Positions 36,261-46,473 of a stretch of DNA of 64,000 nucleotides are shown piece after piece; the stretch's first letter is position 1; every line of letters begins with the position of its first letter. The notes beneath the pieces are model-generated. The model ran no database searches. It worked only from the letters and a program-made list of their open reading frames with translations, and was not told where the DNA came from. This DNA is from Paramylibacter kogurei (GTDB lineage: Bacteria; Pseudomonadota; Alphaproteobacteria; Rhodobacterales; Rhodobacteraceae). Both the position numbers and the translations under genes were made by a program. The stretch covers positions 186,001 to 250,000 of the forward strand of contig NZ_MDGM01000012.1 in the NCBI RefSeq assembly GCF_002742285.1. The letters run 5' to 3'.

Positions 36261-37423
36261 TGTTTAACGCATCTATGAAATTCGACCTTGGTGAAGACAT
36301 CAACGCATTGCGCGAAACGATGCATCGTTTTGCACAGGATCGCATTAAACCGCTGGCGGAAAAAACCGATGTGGATAACGAATTTCCTGCCGAACTTTGG
36401 GCGGAAATGGGTGAAATGGGGATGCATGGCATCACCGTTCCCGTTGAATTTGGCGGCGTTGAAATGGGATATCTTGCCCATGTTGTCGCAGTGGAAGAGG
36501 TCGCGCGCGCATCCGCATCTGTGTCGCTGTCATATGGTGCGCATTCCAACCTTTGCGTCAACCAAATCAATCTGAACGGCACGGCTGAGCAGAAACAAAA
36601 ATACCTGCCAGATTTAATTTCTGGTACGCGTGTTGGCGCATTGGCGATGTCAGAGGCCGGTGCGGGTTCCGATGTTGTTGGTATGCAGCTCAAGGCGGAA
36701 AAAAAGAACGGGTATTACACATTAAACGGCACGAAATTTTGGATCACAAACGGGGGCGAGGCGAACACATTGGTGGTGTACGCCAAAACCGATCCCGACG
36801 CAGGATCCAAGGGCATGACCGCATTTTTGATCGAAAAAGACATGCCCGGTTTCAGCCAATCCAAACATTTTGATAAATTGGGTATGCGCGGATCAAACAC
36901 CGTCGAATTGGTGTTTGAAAATGTCGAAGTACCATTTGAAAATATCCTTGGTGAAGAGGGCAAAGGCGTCAATGTTTTGATGTCTGGCCTTGATTACGAA
37001 CGCGTTGTTCTTTCTGGCATTGGCCTTGGCATTATGGCGGCCTGTTTGGATGAGGTCATGCCGTATATGGTGGAACGCAAACAGTTTGGAAAACCAATTG
37101 GTTCATTCCAACTGATGCAGGGTAAAATCGCGGATATGTACACCAAAATGAACTCCGCCCGCGCCTATGTTTACGAGGTCGCGAAGGCCTGTGATCGCGG
37201 CGAAGTTACCCGCCAAGATGCCGCCGCATGTGTGCTTTACGCGTCAGAAGAGGCCATGACAGTCGCCCATCAGGCCGTACAGGCCATGGGTGGCACAGGG
37301 TTCATGAACGAAAGCGTGGTATCTCGCCTGTTCCGCGATGCCAAATTGATGGAAATCGGTGCAGGCACATCGGAAATTCGCCGCATGTTGATCGGGCGTG
37401 AACTCTTGGCGGCGATGGCATAA
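36260..37423 (+). CDS. liuA: Isovaleryl-CoA dehydrogenase
   Basis: 387 aa. The IVD hallmark is visible: the catalytic base is E247 in [12 protein letters not shown], while the C-terminal site that carries Glu in other acyl-CoA dehydrogenases reads [10 protein letters not shown] (Ala instead of Glu). Also [14 protein letters not shown] and [14 protein letters not shown] (FAD site). Converts isovaleryl-CoA to 3-methylcrotonyl-CoA. The start at 36260 overlaps the TetR stop; the earlier frame start is inside tetR. Confidence 0.96.
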   Translation: MFNASMKFDLGEDINALRETMHRFAQDRIKPLAEKTDVDNEFPAELWAEMGEMGMHGITVPVEFGGVEMGYLAHVVAVEEVARASASVSLSYGAHSNLCVNQINLNGTAEQKQKYLPDLISGTRVGALAMSEAGAGSDVVGMQLKAEKKNGYYTLNGTKFWITNGGEANTLVVYAKTDPDAGSKGMTAFLIEKDMPGFSQSKHFDKLGMRGSNTVELVFENVEVPFENILGEEGKGVNVLMSGLDYERVVLSGIGLGIMAACLDEVMPYMVERKQFGKPIGSFQLMQGKIADMYTKMNSARAYVYEVAKACDRGEVTRQDAAACVLYASEEAMTVAHQAVQAMGGTGFMNESVVSRLFRDAKLMEIGAGTSEIRRMLIGRELLAAMA

Positions 37424-39030
37424 TGGCAATCCTTCGTTCACAAATTTCACCAAATTCCGAAAGCTTTACCGCCAACACGGCGGCGCATTTATCGGCGATG
37501 GGTGGTATTGAAAATGCCGCCAACACCGCAATGGCGGGGGGCGGCGATGGCCCACGCGAACGCCATTTATCGCGTGGCAAAATGTTGCCCCGTGACCGCG
37601 TTCAAGGCTTGCTTGATCCAGGTTCCCCGTTTCTCGAGGTCGGCTTGTTCGCCGCCAACGGTTTGTACGATGGTGCATGTCCATCGGCGGGGATGATTGC
37701 GGGTATTGGGCGTGTGTCTGGGCGCGATGTGATGGTGATTTGCAATGATGCCACCGTGAAGGGGGGCACATATTTCCCGATGTCGGTGAAAAAACACCTT
37801 CGCGCCCAAGAAATTGCACAGCAAAATAATCTGCCTTGCGTTTATCTGGTCGATAGTGGCGGTGCCAACCTGCCAAACCAAGACGAAGTTTTTGCCGATC
37901 GCGATCATTTTGGCCGTATCTTTTTCAATCAGGCGAATATGTCGGCCATGGGTATTCCCCAAATCGCGGTGGTGATGGGGTCGTGCACGGCAGGGGGTGC
38001 ATATGTGCCCGCCATGTCTGATGTGACGATCATTGTGCGCGAACAGGGCACGATTTTCCTTGCAGGTCCGCCATTGGTCAAGGCCGCAACGGGCGAGGTT
38101 GTTTCGGCCGAAAACCTTGGCGGTGGTGATGTCCATACCCGCCTGTCGGGTGTTGCGGATTATCTGGCGGATGATGATGCACATGCGCTTGCCTTGGCAC
38201 GCCAAGCAGTGGGGAATTTGAACCGCCCCAAAAATCCAAATATCGAATTTCAAACACCAGAAGACCCGCTTTATGATCCATCCGAAATCCTTGGTGTTGT
38301 GCCGGCGGATTTGAAAACCCCATATGATATCCGCGAGGTGATCGCACGTCTGGTGGACGGCAGCCGCTTTGATGAATTCAAGGCACGATATGGCACAACG
38401 CTGGTCTGTGGTTTTGCCCATGTCAAAGGCATGCCCATTGGCATTATCGCCAATAATGGCGTGTTGTTTTCCGAATCCGCGCTTAAGGGTGCGCATTTTG
38501 TGCAACTGTGCAGCCAGCGTAAAATCCCATTGGTGTTTTTGCAAAATATCACAGGGTTCATGGTGGGTGAAAAATACGAAACAGGTGGCATTGCCAAGGA
38601 TGGTGCGAAACTTGTCACCGCCGTTGCCACAACCAATGTGCCCAAAATCACAATGTTGGTGGGTGGCTCGTTTGGTGCGGGCAATTATGGCATGTGTGGT
38701 CGTGCCTATTCCCCACGGTTTTTGTGGACATGGCCAAATTCACGGATTTCCGTGATGGGTGGCGAACAGGCGGCAGGGGTGCTTGGCACTGTGCGCCGCG
38801 ATGCGATTGAACGCAAAGGTGGCACTTGGTCAGCAGAAGAAGAAGCCGCATTCAAACAACCCACCATTGATATGTTCGAAGAACAATCGCACCCGCTCTA
38901 TGCCTCTGCACGGCTCTGGGATGATGGGATCATTGATCCACGCCATTCGCGTGATGTGCTTGCGTTGTCGCTATCTGCGGCATTGAACCAACCAATCGAG
39001 GACACGCAGTTTGGCGTGTTCCGCATGTAA
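37423..39030 (+). CDS. liuB: Methylcrotonyl-CoA carboxylase beta subunit (carboxyltransferase)
   Basis: 535 aa. Carboxyltransferase of the MCC type: [53 protein letters not shown], and the second domain with [20 protein letters not shown] and [21 protein letters not shown] carboxylates 3-methylcrotonyl-CoA to 3-methylglutaconyl-CoA; the GGIAKDGAK and GMCGRAYSP forms separate MCC from propionyl-CoA carboxylase. ATG shares a base with the liuA stop (TAATG). Confidence 0.96.
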   Translation: MAILRSQISPNSESFTANTAAHLSAMGGIENAANTAMAGGGDGPRERHLSRGKMLPRDRVQGLLDPGSPFLEVGLFAANGLYDGACPSAGMIAGIGRVSGRDVMVICNDATVKGGTYFPMSVKKHLRAQEIAQQNNLPCVYLVDSGGANLPNQDEVFADRDHFGRIFFNQANMSAMGIPQIAVVMGSCTAGGAYVPAMSDVTIIVREQGTIFLAGPPLVKAATGEVVSAENLGGGDVHTRLSGVADYLADDDAHALALARQAVGNLNRPKNPNIEFQTPEDPLYDPSEILGVVPADLKTPYDIREVIARLVDGSRFDEFKARYGTTLVCGFAHVKGMPIGIIANNGVLFSESALKGAHFVQLCSQRKIPLVFLQNITGFMVGEKYETGGIAKDGAKLVTAVATTNVPKITMLVGGSFGAGNYGMCGRAYSPRFLWTWPNSRISVMGGEQAAGVLGTVRRDAIERKGGTWSAEEEAAFKQPTIDMFEEQSHPLYASARLWDDGIIDPRHSRDVLALSLSAALNQPIEDTQFGVFRM

Positions 39031-39040
39031 GGGGATCGCG

Positions 39041-41044
39041 ATGTTTGATAAAATTCTGATTGCAAACCGCGGCGAAATTGCATGTCGCGTGATTGAAACC
39101 GCGCGTCGTTTGGGTGTGCAAACCGTGGCCGTTTATTCCGATGCGGATGCGGGCGCAAAACATGTGGCACTGGCCGATCAGGCGGTACATATCGGCCCAC
39201 CAGCGGTGAATGAAAGTTATCTTTTGGGGGATCGCATTATTGCCGCCGCCTTAAAAACCGGCGCACAGGCCATTCATCCGGGATATGGGTTTTTATCCGA
39301 AAATCCCGATTTTGTGGATGCGGTTGTCGCAGCAGGGCTTAAATTTATCGGGCCATCTGCGGATGCGATCCGCGCGATGGGGCTAAAGGATGCGGCGAAA
39401 AATCTGATGCAAAAATCGGGCGTTCCTGTTGTACCCGGTTATCACGGCGAAGATCAGGATTTGAAATTGCTGCAATCCGAAGCCGAAAAAATCGGCTACC
39501 CCGTGTTGATCAAGGCCCGCGCAGGGGGCGGTGGCAAAGGCATGCGTTTGGTTGAACGCGCCGCTGATTTTTCCGCCGCACTTGATTCCGCACAGCGCGA
39601 AGCATCGGCAAGCTTTGGCGATCCGATCTGTATGGTTGAAAAATACATCACATCCCCGCGCCACATCGAAATTCAGGTATTTGGCGATGAACATGGCAAT
39701 GTGATCCATCTGTTTGAACGTGATTGTTCATTGCAACGTCGCCATCAAAAGGTAATCGAAGAAGCCCCTGCACCAGACATGCCCGCCGATGTGCGCGCCG
39801 CCATGGGACAGGCGGCAATTGATGCGGCCAAGGCGGTGAATTATGTCGGCGCTGGCACGGTGGAATTTATCGTTGATGGTGGCGATGGGCTGCGCACAGA
39901 TGGATTCTGGTTCATGGAAATGAACACCCGATTACAAGTGGAACACCCCGTGTCCGAGGCGATCACAGGGCTTGATTTTGTCGAATTGCAATTGCGCGTC
40001 GCCGCTGGCGAAGAATTGCCCGTGAAACAGGATGATCTGCACATTAACGGCTGGTCGTTTGAGGCACGCGTCTACGCCGAAGATGTGCCAAAGGGTTTCT
40101 TGCCATCAACGGGCACATTGCATCATTTGCAATTTCCAAAGGGTGCACAATTCGCCCTTGGGTCAACACGCATTGACAGCGGTGTACGCATGGGCGATGC
40201 CATCAGCCCCTATTACGACCCGATGATTGCAAAGGTGATCGTGCACGGCCCAACCCGCGCCGCCGCACTTGGACAGCTTCGCGCAGCCCTTGGTGATACG
40301 CATATCGCAGGGTCTGTGACCAATATCGGTTTTCTATCGGCGCTCGCCGCCCATGACGGGTTTGGCGCAGGACAAGTGGACACAGGATTGATCGCACGCG
40401 ATATTGATGCGCTGACCGATATGGGAACCGCACCCGCTGAACTGATCGGTTTTGCCGCTGTGGCATCTTTGGGATTGTTGGACGACGCACAACCACATGA
40501 TCCATTCGCCGCAAAATCAGGGTTTCGTGCTTGGGGTGTTGCAAATCCAGTGGCGACATTGACGATGGGTGATGACACACTGCAGTGCCATGTTGAAATT
40601 TTGGGGCATGACCAGTTTAAAATCACCCAAGGTGATGTTGAAACAACGCTGCACATCAAAGCGGGGCAAAACGGTGATTTCACCCTGTTGCATGACGGTG
40701 TGACCAGCGTTGTGTCACTTTATCAAGATGACGGAGCGGTCAGCGTTTTTGCCAATGCACAAACGCTCCATTTCATACGCCCTGATCCATTGCTCGGCAG
40801 CAGTGACGCCGCCGATGGTGGGGACGGTATCATCGCCCCCATGCCCGGATTGGTGAAATTGTTGAACGCGAAAGCAGGGCAATCCGTGTCCAGGGGCGAT
40901 GTTCTGATCATGCTGGAAGCAATGAAAATGGAACACAGCCTAACCGCACCACGCGATGGTGTGATTGCAGAGGTTTTGACAGATGTCGGTGATCAGGTGT
41001 TGGATGGCGCGATGTTATTGCAACTTGAACCCGTCGATATCTAA
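39041..41044 (+). CDS. liuD: Methylcrotonyl-CoA carboxylase alpha subunit (biotin carboxylase/BCCP)
   Basis: 667 aa. Biotin carboxylase domain from FDKILIANRGEIACRVIETA, ATP-grasp glycine loop KARAGGGGKGMRLV, EMNTRLQVEHPVSE; then the BT linker and a C-terminal biotinyl domain with the biotinylated lysine K629 in MLEAMKMEHSL. Start at 39041, after AAGGGGATCGCG, rather than the longer frame at 39011. Partner of liuB, 10 bases downstream of it. Stop overlaps the next start. Confidence 0.96.
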   Translation: MFDKILIANRGEIACRVIETARRLGVQTVAVYSDADAGAKHVALADQAVHIGPPAVNESYLLGDRIIAAALKTGAQAIHPGYGFLSENPDFVDAVVAAGLKFIGPSADAIRAMGLKDAAKNLMQKSGVPVVPGYHGEDQDLKLLQSEAEKIGYPVLIKARAGGGGKGMRLVERAADFSAALDSAQREASASFGDPICMVEKYITSPRHIEIQVFGDEHGNVIHLFERDCSLQRRHQKVIEEAPAPDMPADVRAAMGQAAIDAAKAVNYVGAGTVEFIVDGGDGLRTDGFWFMEMNTRLQVEHPVSEAITGLDFVELQLRVAAGEELPVKQDDLHINGWSFEARVYAEDVPKGFLPSTGTLHHLQFPKGAQFALGSTRIDSGVRMGDAISPYYDPMIAKVIVHGPTRAAALGQLRAALGDTHIAGSVTNIGFLSALAAHDGFGAGQVDTGLIARDIDALTDMGTAPAELIGFAAVASLGLLDDAQPHDPFAAKSGFRAWGVANPVATLTMGDDTLQCHVEILGHDQFKITQGDVETTLHIKAGQNGDFTLLHDGVTSVVSLYQDDGAVSVFANAQTLHFIRPDPLLGSSDAADGGDGIIAPMPGLVKLLNAKAGQSVSRGDVLIMLEAMKMEHSLTAPRDGVIAEVLTDVGDQVLDGAMLLQLEPVDI

Positions 41045-42717
41045 TGCTGCCCATCGTCAACAGCTTTGATGCGCTCAATGCGGAATTCGCATGGGATATC
41101 CCCGAATTTTATAATATCGGCGTTGATATTTGTGATCGCTGGGCGGATCGCGACCCTGATCGCATTGCCATTATCGATGTGAAATCATCGGGCAAGGGGA
41201 TGCGCCACAGCTTTGCCAATTTGCGCGATCAATCCAATCGGTTGGCCCATGCGCTAACCCGTTTGGGGATTGGCAAATCGGGTGCATATGGTGATCGCGT
41301 GGGGGTGTTACTGCCCCAATGCGTTGAAACTGCGTTATCCCATATCGCATTGTCGAAAATGGGCTGTATCAGCATCCCATTATTCACATTGTTTGAACGG
41401 CTTGCATTGTTGCACCGCCTTCGCGATGCAGGTGCTGTTGCGGTGATCACGGATGCAACGGGGGCTGCAAAAATTGCCAGCCTGCGCGATGAACTACCAA
41501 AATTACGCTATGTGATTTGCATTGATACCGGTGAGGAGGACACGCATCATTTCGATACGCTCATCGCGGGTGAAAGCATTGATTTCACACCGATGATGAC
41601 CCGCGCTGATGATCCGGCATTGTTGATCTATACCTCTGGCACGACGGGCAATCCCAAGGGTGCGTTGCATGCACACCGTGTGTTGCTGGGCCATTTGCCA
41701 GGGGTGGAAACCAGCCATAATTTCATGGGTGATCAGGGTGATGTGTTTTGGACACCCGCCGATTGGGCATGGATTGGTGGATTGCTTGATGTGATGATGC
41801 CAGCATTGCACCATGGTGCGAGTGTGATCGCACATCGATTTGAAAAATTCGACGGGATCGGGGCATTTGAATTGATGCGTAAACACGGTGTAACCAATGC
41901 ATTCCTACCACCAACCGCATTGAAAATGATGCGAAAGGTGGAAAATCCCGAACGATATGCGTTGAAATTGCGCGCGGTGGCCAGCGGGGGTGAATCGCTG
42001 GGCGCGGATTTGCTGGATTGGGGCAATCGTGCGTTTGGCGTGGCGATCAATGAATTTTACGGCCAGACCGAATGCAATATGATTGTGTCATCCTGTGCAG
42101 GGCTGGAACCCGTTGCGGCGGGGATCATGGGGCGCGGTGTTGTTGGGCATAATGTTGCGATCATTGATGAAACCACGGGGGCGAAGTTGCCCCATGGGAT
42201 CGAGGGTGCAATTGGTGTGAAATCCCCCGATCCTGTGATGTTTCTGGGCTATTGGAACAATGAAACCGCAACGGCGGAAAAATTTGTAAGCGGCGCGGAT
42301 GGCAAATGGTTATTGACGGGTGATCGTGGATTGCAAACGCCATCGGGGCATTTCCAATTCATCGGGCGCGATGATGATGTGATCAGCTCGGCTGGATACC
42401 GCATTGGCCCCGCTGAAATCGAGGATTGCATCACAACGCACAAGGCCGTTCAATTCGCAGGTGTTGTTGGCAAACCTGATGCCACGCGGGGCAGCGTGAT
42501 CGCCGCCTATGTGACATTGATCGCAGGTTTTGAACCCAGCGATGAATTGGCAGGTGACATTGCCGATCATGTGAAATCACAGCTTGCCGCATATGAATAC
42601 CCGCGCGTGGTACGGTTTTTGGATGAAATGCCAATGACCACCACGGGCAAAATCATTCGCCACGAATTACGCAGATTGGCCAAGGCAGAGGCCGCATCGG
42701 AGGAACAAAATGGCTGA
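41044..42717 (+). CDS. AMP-forming acyl-CoA synthetase within the liu operon
   Basis: 557 aa, medium-chain/ACSM-like adenylate-forming ligase. P-loop LLIYTSGTTGNPKGALHAHR, VFWTPADWAWIGGLLDVMMP, YGQTECNMIVSSCAG, hinge WLLTGDRGLQTPSGHFQFIG and C-terminal catalytic Lys in MTTTGKIIRHELRR. Embedded between liuD and liuE with TAATG and an 8-base overlap. Likely activates a short or branched acid such as isovalerate, 3-methylcrotonate or acetoacetate; a classical acetoacetyl-CoA synthetase would be about 650 aa, so that specific name is not used. Confidence 0.87.
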   Translation: MLPIVNSFDALNAEFAWDIPEFYNIGVDICDRWADRDPDRIAIIDVKSSGKGMRHSFANLRDQSNRLAHALTRLGIGKSGAYGDRVGVLLPQCVETALSHIALSKMGCISIPLFTLFERLALLHRLRDAGAVAVITDATGAAKIASLRDELPKLRYVICIDTGEEDTHHFDTLIAGESIDFTPMMTRADDPALLIYTSGTTGNPKGALHAHRVLLGHLPGVETSHNFMGDQGDVFWTPADWAWIGGLLDVMMPALHHGASVIAHRFEKFDGIGAFELMRKHGVTNAFLPPTALKMMRKVENPERYALKLRAVASGGESLGADLLDWGNRAFGVAINEFYGQTECNMIVSSCAGLEPVAAGIMGRGVVGHNVAIIDETTGAKLPHGIEGAIGVKSPDPVMFLGYWNNETATAEKFVSGADGKWLLTGDRGLQTPSGHFQFIGRDDDVISSAGYRIGPAEIEDCITTHKAVQFAGVVGKPDATRGSVIAAYVTLIAGFEPSDELAGDIADHVKSQLAAYEYPRVVRFLDEMPMTTTGKIIRHELRRLAKAEAASEEQNG

Positions 42718-43564
42718 ACATGTGACATTATTTGAAATGGGTCCACGCGATGGGTTGCAAAATGAATCCGTGCAAATCCCCACAGCGCAAAAAATCGCAC
42801 TGGTCGATGGCCTGTCCGATTGTGGTCTGCAAAAGATCGAGGTCAGCAGCTTTGTCAGCCCCAAATGGGTGCCACAAATGGCCGATGCTGCGGATGTGTT
42901 TGCGGGGATCACGCGGCGCGATGGGGTATCTTACGCAGCACTCACGCCCAATATGCGCGGATATGACGGTGCGATTGCGGCAAATGCCGATGAAATCGCG
43001 ATTTTCGCGTCGGCATCAGAAGGGTTCAGCCAGAAAAACATCAACTGTTCGATTGATGAAAGCTTTGATCGCTTTGCCCCGATTATAACAGCGGCAAAAT
43101 CGGCGGGGATACCCGTGCGGGGGTATGTGTCTTGTGTAATCAAATGCCCTTATGACGGCGATGTGGCACCATCGGCGGTGGCGGATGTGGCGGCGCGATT
43201 GTTCGCCGTTGGCTGTTATGAAATCAGCCTTGGCGACACCATTGGTGCGGGCACACCTGATAGGATTGATGCGATGTTATCACCCGTATTGGCGGGGGTT
43301 CCTGCGGATAAACTGGCCGGGCATTATCACGATACAAACGGGCGGGCGCTGGACAATATTTCAACCAGTCTTGATCGGGGTTTGCGCACATTTGACGCCG
43401 CCGTGGGCGGGTTGGGCGGTTGCCCATATGCACCGGGTGCGGCGGGGAATGTGGCATCTGAATCTGTGGTGCAATTATTGCATGATCGCGGGTTTGAAAC
43501 AGGCATCGATTTGGAAAAATTGCGCGCCATGGGCGCATTCGCAAAATCACTAAGGACAGCATGA
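42710..43564 (+). CDS. liuE: Hydroxymethylglutaryl-CoA lyase
   Basis: 284 aa. Divalent-metal TIM barrel: LFEMGPRDGLQNE at the start, SFVSPKWVPQMADA, GHYHDTNGRALDNI (metal His residues), and the active-site glycine loop with Cys, VGGLGGCPYAPGAAGNVASE. Splits HMG-CoA to acetoacetate and acetyl-CoA, the last leucine-specific step. The start lies 8 bases inside the previous gene, with a GGAGGA site in it. Confidence 0.96.
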   Translation: MAEHVTLFEMGPRDGLQNESVQIPTAQKIALVDGLSDCGLQKIEVSSFVSPKWVPQMADAADVFAGITRRDGVSYAALTPNMRGYDGAIAANADEIAIFASASEGFSQKNINCSIDESFDRFAPIITAAKSAGIPVRGYVSCVIKCPYDGDVAPSAVADVAARLFAVGCYEISLGDTIGAGTPDRIDAMLSPVLAGVPADKLAGHYHDTNGRALDNISTSLDRGLRTFDAAVGGLGGCPYAPGAAGNVASESVVQLLHDRGFETGIDLEKLRAMGAFAKSLRTA

Positions 43565-44352
43565 TGACAACATATGAAACGCTTGAAATTTCCATGGATG
43601 ATCGCGGTGTTGCCACAGTGACCATGAACCGCCCAGATAAACGCAATGCGTTGAATGCACAGATGATGCTGGATCTGACCCATATGGCGCAAAATCTGGG
43701 TGCGACGGATGAAACGCGGGCAATTGTGATCAGGGGCGCTGGCAAATTGTTCTGTTCGGGTGGCGATTTGCAGTGGATGATGGATCAGATTAACGCAGAT
43801 CGCAAAACCCGCATGGCCGAGGCACGCAAACTGGCCACCATGTTACAGGCATTGAATACCATGCCAACACCCCTTATCGGGCAAATTCACGGCGGCGCAT
43901 TTGGCGGTGCGGTTGGTTTGGCCTGTGTCTGTGATGTAGCGATTGCAGAGACAGGTACAAAATTTGGCCTCACCGAAACCAAACTGGGTCTGATCCCCGC
44001 CACGATTAGCCCCTATGTGATCGCGCGTATGGGCGAGGGTTTCGCGCGGCGTGTTTTCATGTCTGCACGCATTTTTGATGCGGCAGAAGCAGCGGCATTA
44101 AACATCATCGCCAAAAGCGTGGATGCATCCGATTTGCCCCTTGCCATCGAAGCAGAAATCGCGCCATATTTGCACGTCGCACCACAAGCGGTGGGCCATG
44201 CAAAGGCATTGGCGCGCAAACTTGGCCCCAAAATTGATGATGCGGTAATCGACGAAACAATCACCCTGTTAGCAGACGTCTGGGAGGGTGCAGAAGCATC
44301 CAAAGGTTTGGATGCGTTTTTAAACAAAACGACCCCAAGCTGGGCAGATTGA
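43561..44352 (+). CDS. liuC: Methylglutaconyl-CoA hydratase
   Basis: 263 aa crotonase. GKLFCSGGDLQWMM, HGGAFGGAVGLACVCD and LTETKLGLIPATISPYVI with E139. The KLGLIPATISPYV motif and position in the operon identify it as the AUH-like hydratase that makes HMG-CoA from 3-methylglutaconyl-CoA. ATG at 43561 overlaps the lyase stop (ATGA); a second ATG follows immediately. Completes the set liuA, B, D, E, C. Confidence 0.93.
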   Translation: MMTTYETLEISMDDRGVATVTMNRPDKRNALNAQMMLDLTHMAQNLGATDETRAIVIRGAGKLFCSGGDLQWMMDQINADRKTRMAEARKLATMLQALNTMPTPLIGQIHGGAFGGAVGLACVCDVAIAETGTKFGLTETKLGLIPATISPYVIARMGEGFARRVFMSARIFDAAEAAALNIIAKSVDASDLPLAIEAEIAPYLHVAPQAVGHAKALARKLGPKIDDAVIDETITLLADVWEGAEASKGLDAFLNKTTPSWAD

Positions 44353-44365
44353 CGAAAGATGCGAC

Positions 44366-45079
44366 ATGAAAATTGGCATTTTGCAAACAGGGCACGCACC
44401 TGATGAATTGATCGGCAAACATGGCGATTACGATCAGATGTTCGCTCGCCTGTTGGCGGGGCTTGGGTTTGAATTTGAAACATTCCCCGTTTTGCACAAT
44501 GAATTCCCCGAATCGGTCACGGCCAAGGATGGCTGGATTGTGACTGGGTCCAAACATGGCGCCTATGAGGATCACGATTGGATCCCCCCGCTTGAAAATT
44601 TCATCCGCGAAAGCTTTGCAAAAAACGTCCCCATGGCGGGGTTTTGTTTTGGCCATCAAATCATGGCACAGGCCTTGGGCGGCAAGGTTGTGAAATTTGA
44701 CGGTGGCTGGGCCGCGGGGCGCACGGATTATCGCATGGGTGATGAAACGCTGACCATGATCGGCTGGCATCAGGATCAAGTGGTTGAAATCCCGCCTATG
44801 GCGACACCCACAATGGAAACTGATTTTTGCAGATACGCAGGGCTATCATACGGATCAAACGCCATGTCATGGCAACCCCATCCCGAATTCACCACCGAAT
44901 TCGCCAAAGGATTGCTCGCCGCACGCTATTCCGTGTTTGACGATGCACAGGCAAAACAAGTCGCCGACAGTTTGACCGACGAACCATTATCAACGCCCAA
45001 ACTGGTTGAAATGGTGCGCGATTTTTTCATGGCGGCAAAACAGGGCGCCACATCACAGGGCACAAAGGAAGTATCATGA
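44366..45079 (+). CDS. Type 1 glutamine amidotransferase-like protein
   Basis: 237 aa. Class I GATase fold with nucleophile C94 in PMAGFCFGHQIMAQALGG and the His-x-x catalytic pair in SWQPHPEFTTEF. Resembles the GMP-synthase-like stand-alone amidotransferase group that sits in polyamine/gamma-glutamyl clusters of alphaproteobacteria, where it may hydrolyse gamma-glutamyl amides. It starts 13 bases after liuC on the same strand, so may be read through from the liu operon, and overlaps the aminotransferase gene by four bases. Function by context only. Confidence 0.8.
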   Translation: MKIGILQTGHAPDELIGKHGDYDQMFARLLAGLGFEFETFPVLHNEFPESVTAKDGWIVTGSKHGAYEDHDWIPPLENFIRESFAKNVPMAGFCFGHQIMAQALGGKVVKFDGGWAAGRTDYRMGDETLTMIGWHQDQVVEIPPMATPTMETDFCRYAGLSYGSNAMSWQPHPEFTTEFAKGLLAARYSVFDDAQAKQVADSLTDEPLSTPKLVEMVRDFFMAAKQGATSQGTKEVS

Positions 45080-46473
45080 ATAAAATCACCAACCATCTGC
45101 CCACCGCCGAATTACAGGCACTTGATGCCGCGCACCACATGCACCCGTTTACCGCTGGCGCAGAGCTTGCGAAAAAGGGTGCGCGTGTAATCACCGCCGC
45201 AAATGGCGTGACGTTAACGGATTCTGATGGCAATCAGATGCTGGATGCCATGGCAGGGCTGTGGTGTGTGAATATTGGATACGGGCGCAAAGAATTGGCC
45301 AATGTCGCGGCCGCACAAATGGAACAATTGCCCTATTACAACACGTTTTTCCAAACCACACATGTGCCCGCAATTGCATTAAGCGCAAAGCTCGCCGAAC
45401 TGGCACCAGCCCATATTAACAACGTGTTTTATGCCGGTTCAGGTTCCGAGGCGAACGATACAAATATCCGCATGGTGCGCCATTATTGGGCCGCCAAGGG
45501 CAAGCCCACGAAAACCACAATTATCAGCCGCAAAAACGCCTATCACGGGTCGACAATTGGTGGTGCATCATTGGGTGGTATGTCGGGGATGCACGCCCAA
45601 GGTGGATTGCCGATTCCAGGCATTGCCTATATCGATCAACCAAATTGGTATGCAGAGGGCGGCGATTTATCACCCGAAGATTTCGGTCTTGAACGTGCGC
45701 GCCAATTGGAATTGAAAATCGCCGAACTTGGCGAAGATAACGTCGCCGCATTCATCGCCGAACCGGTGCAGGGTGCGGGTGGTGTGATCGTTCCTCCCGC
45801 AACATATTGGCCCGAAATTCAGCGCATTTGTGATGCGCATGACATCCTGTTGATCGCGGATGAGGTGATTTGTGGATTTGGGCGCACGGGCAATTGGTTT
45901 GGTTCGCAAACCTATGACATTCGCCCCGATATTATGACCATCGCCAAGGGGCTATCATCAGGTTACGCCCCGATCGGTGGATCATTGATCAGCGATGAAA
46001 TCGCAGATGTGGTCAATAACGCGGGCGATTTTAACCACGGTTATACCTATAACGGGCACCCCGTGTCCGCCGCTGTGGCCTTGGAAAATCTGCGGATTTT
46101 GCAAGAGGAAAAAATCATTGAAACCGCACGTGAAACCACCATGCCCTATCTGGCCGAAAAATGGCACGCTTTGGCGGATCACCCGTTGATTGGCGAAACC
46201 AATATTGTTGGCATGATGGGATCAATCGTGATGACCCCCGATAAATCCGCACGCGCGCCGTTTAAATCCGATGCAGGCACGGTTGGGCTTATCTGTCGCG
46301 AGTTTTGTTTTGAAAACGGTTTGGTGATGCGCCATGTCGGTGATCGCATGATTATTTCACCGCCACTTGTTTTAACCCCATCGGATGTGGATGTGTTGAT
46401 TGAGCGCGCCGTCAAATCATTGGATCAAACATTGGCCAAGGCAACAGCGGATGGATTGATGGTGGCAGGATAG
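45076..46473 (+). CDS. spuC: Class III aminotransferase, polyamine:pyruvate type (SpuC-like)
   Basis: 465 aa PLP fold-type I enzyme. YAGSGSEANDTNIRMVRHYW, NAYHGSTIGGASLGGM, AEPVQGAGGVIVPP, ADEVICGFGRTGNWFG, and PLP lysine K291 in TIAKGLSSGYAPIGG. Omega-transaminases with YYNTFFQTTH and HGYTYNGHPVSAAVALE motifs are those of putrescine/cadaverine:pyruvate aminotransferases. Likely deaminates putrescine or related diamines. Its genetic link to a GATase and, 3 kb on, to agmatinase and GS-like ligases supports an amine role; beta-alanine:pyruvate is the main alternative. Confidence 0.87.
   Translation: MNKITNHLPTAELQALDAAHHMHPFTAGAELAKKGARVITAANGVTLTDSDGNQMLDAMAGLWCVNIGYGRKELANVAAAQMEQLPYYNTFFQTTHVPAIALSAKLAELAPAHINNVFYAGSGSEANDTNIRMVRHYWAAKGKPTKTTIISRKNAYHGSTIGGASLGGMSGMHAQGGLPIPGIAYIDQPNWYAEGGDLSPEDFGLERARQLELKIAELGEDNVAAFIAEPVQGAGGVIVPPATYWPEIQRICDAHDILLIADEVICGFGRTGNWFGSQTYDIRPDIMTIAKGLSSGYAPIGGSLISDEIADVVNNAGDFNHGYTYNGHPVSAAVALENLRILQEEKIIETARETTMPYLAEKWHALADHPLIGETNIVGMMGSIVMTPDKSARAPFKSDAGTVGLICREFCFENGLVMRHVGDRMIISPPLVLTPSDVDVLIERAVKSLDQTLAKATADGLMVAG

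Noticed and set aside
37567..38544. 325-codon open frame on the minus strand
   Set aside because: Lies entirely inside liuB, whose motifs are unmistakable; the antisense translation has odd composition (rich in His, Arg, Cys) and no family match.
37423..41044. Propionyl-CoA carboxylase as the identity of the carboxylase pair
   Set aside because: Motifs [12 protein letters not shown] and GMCGRAYSP, and the setting between isovaleryl-CoA dehydrogenase and HMG-CoA lyase, fit methylcrotonyl-CoA carboxylase.
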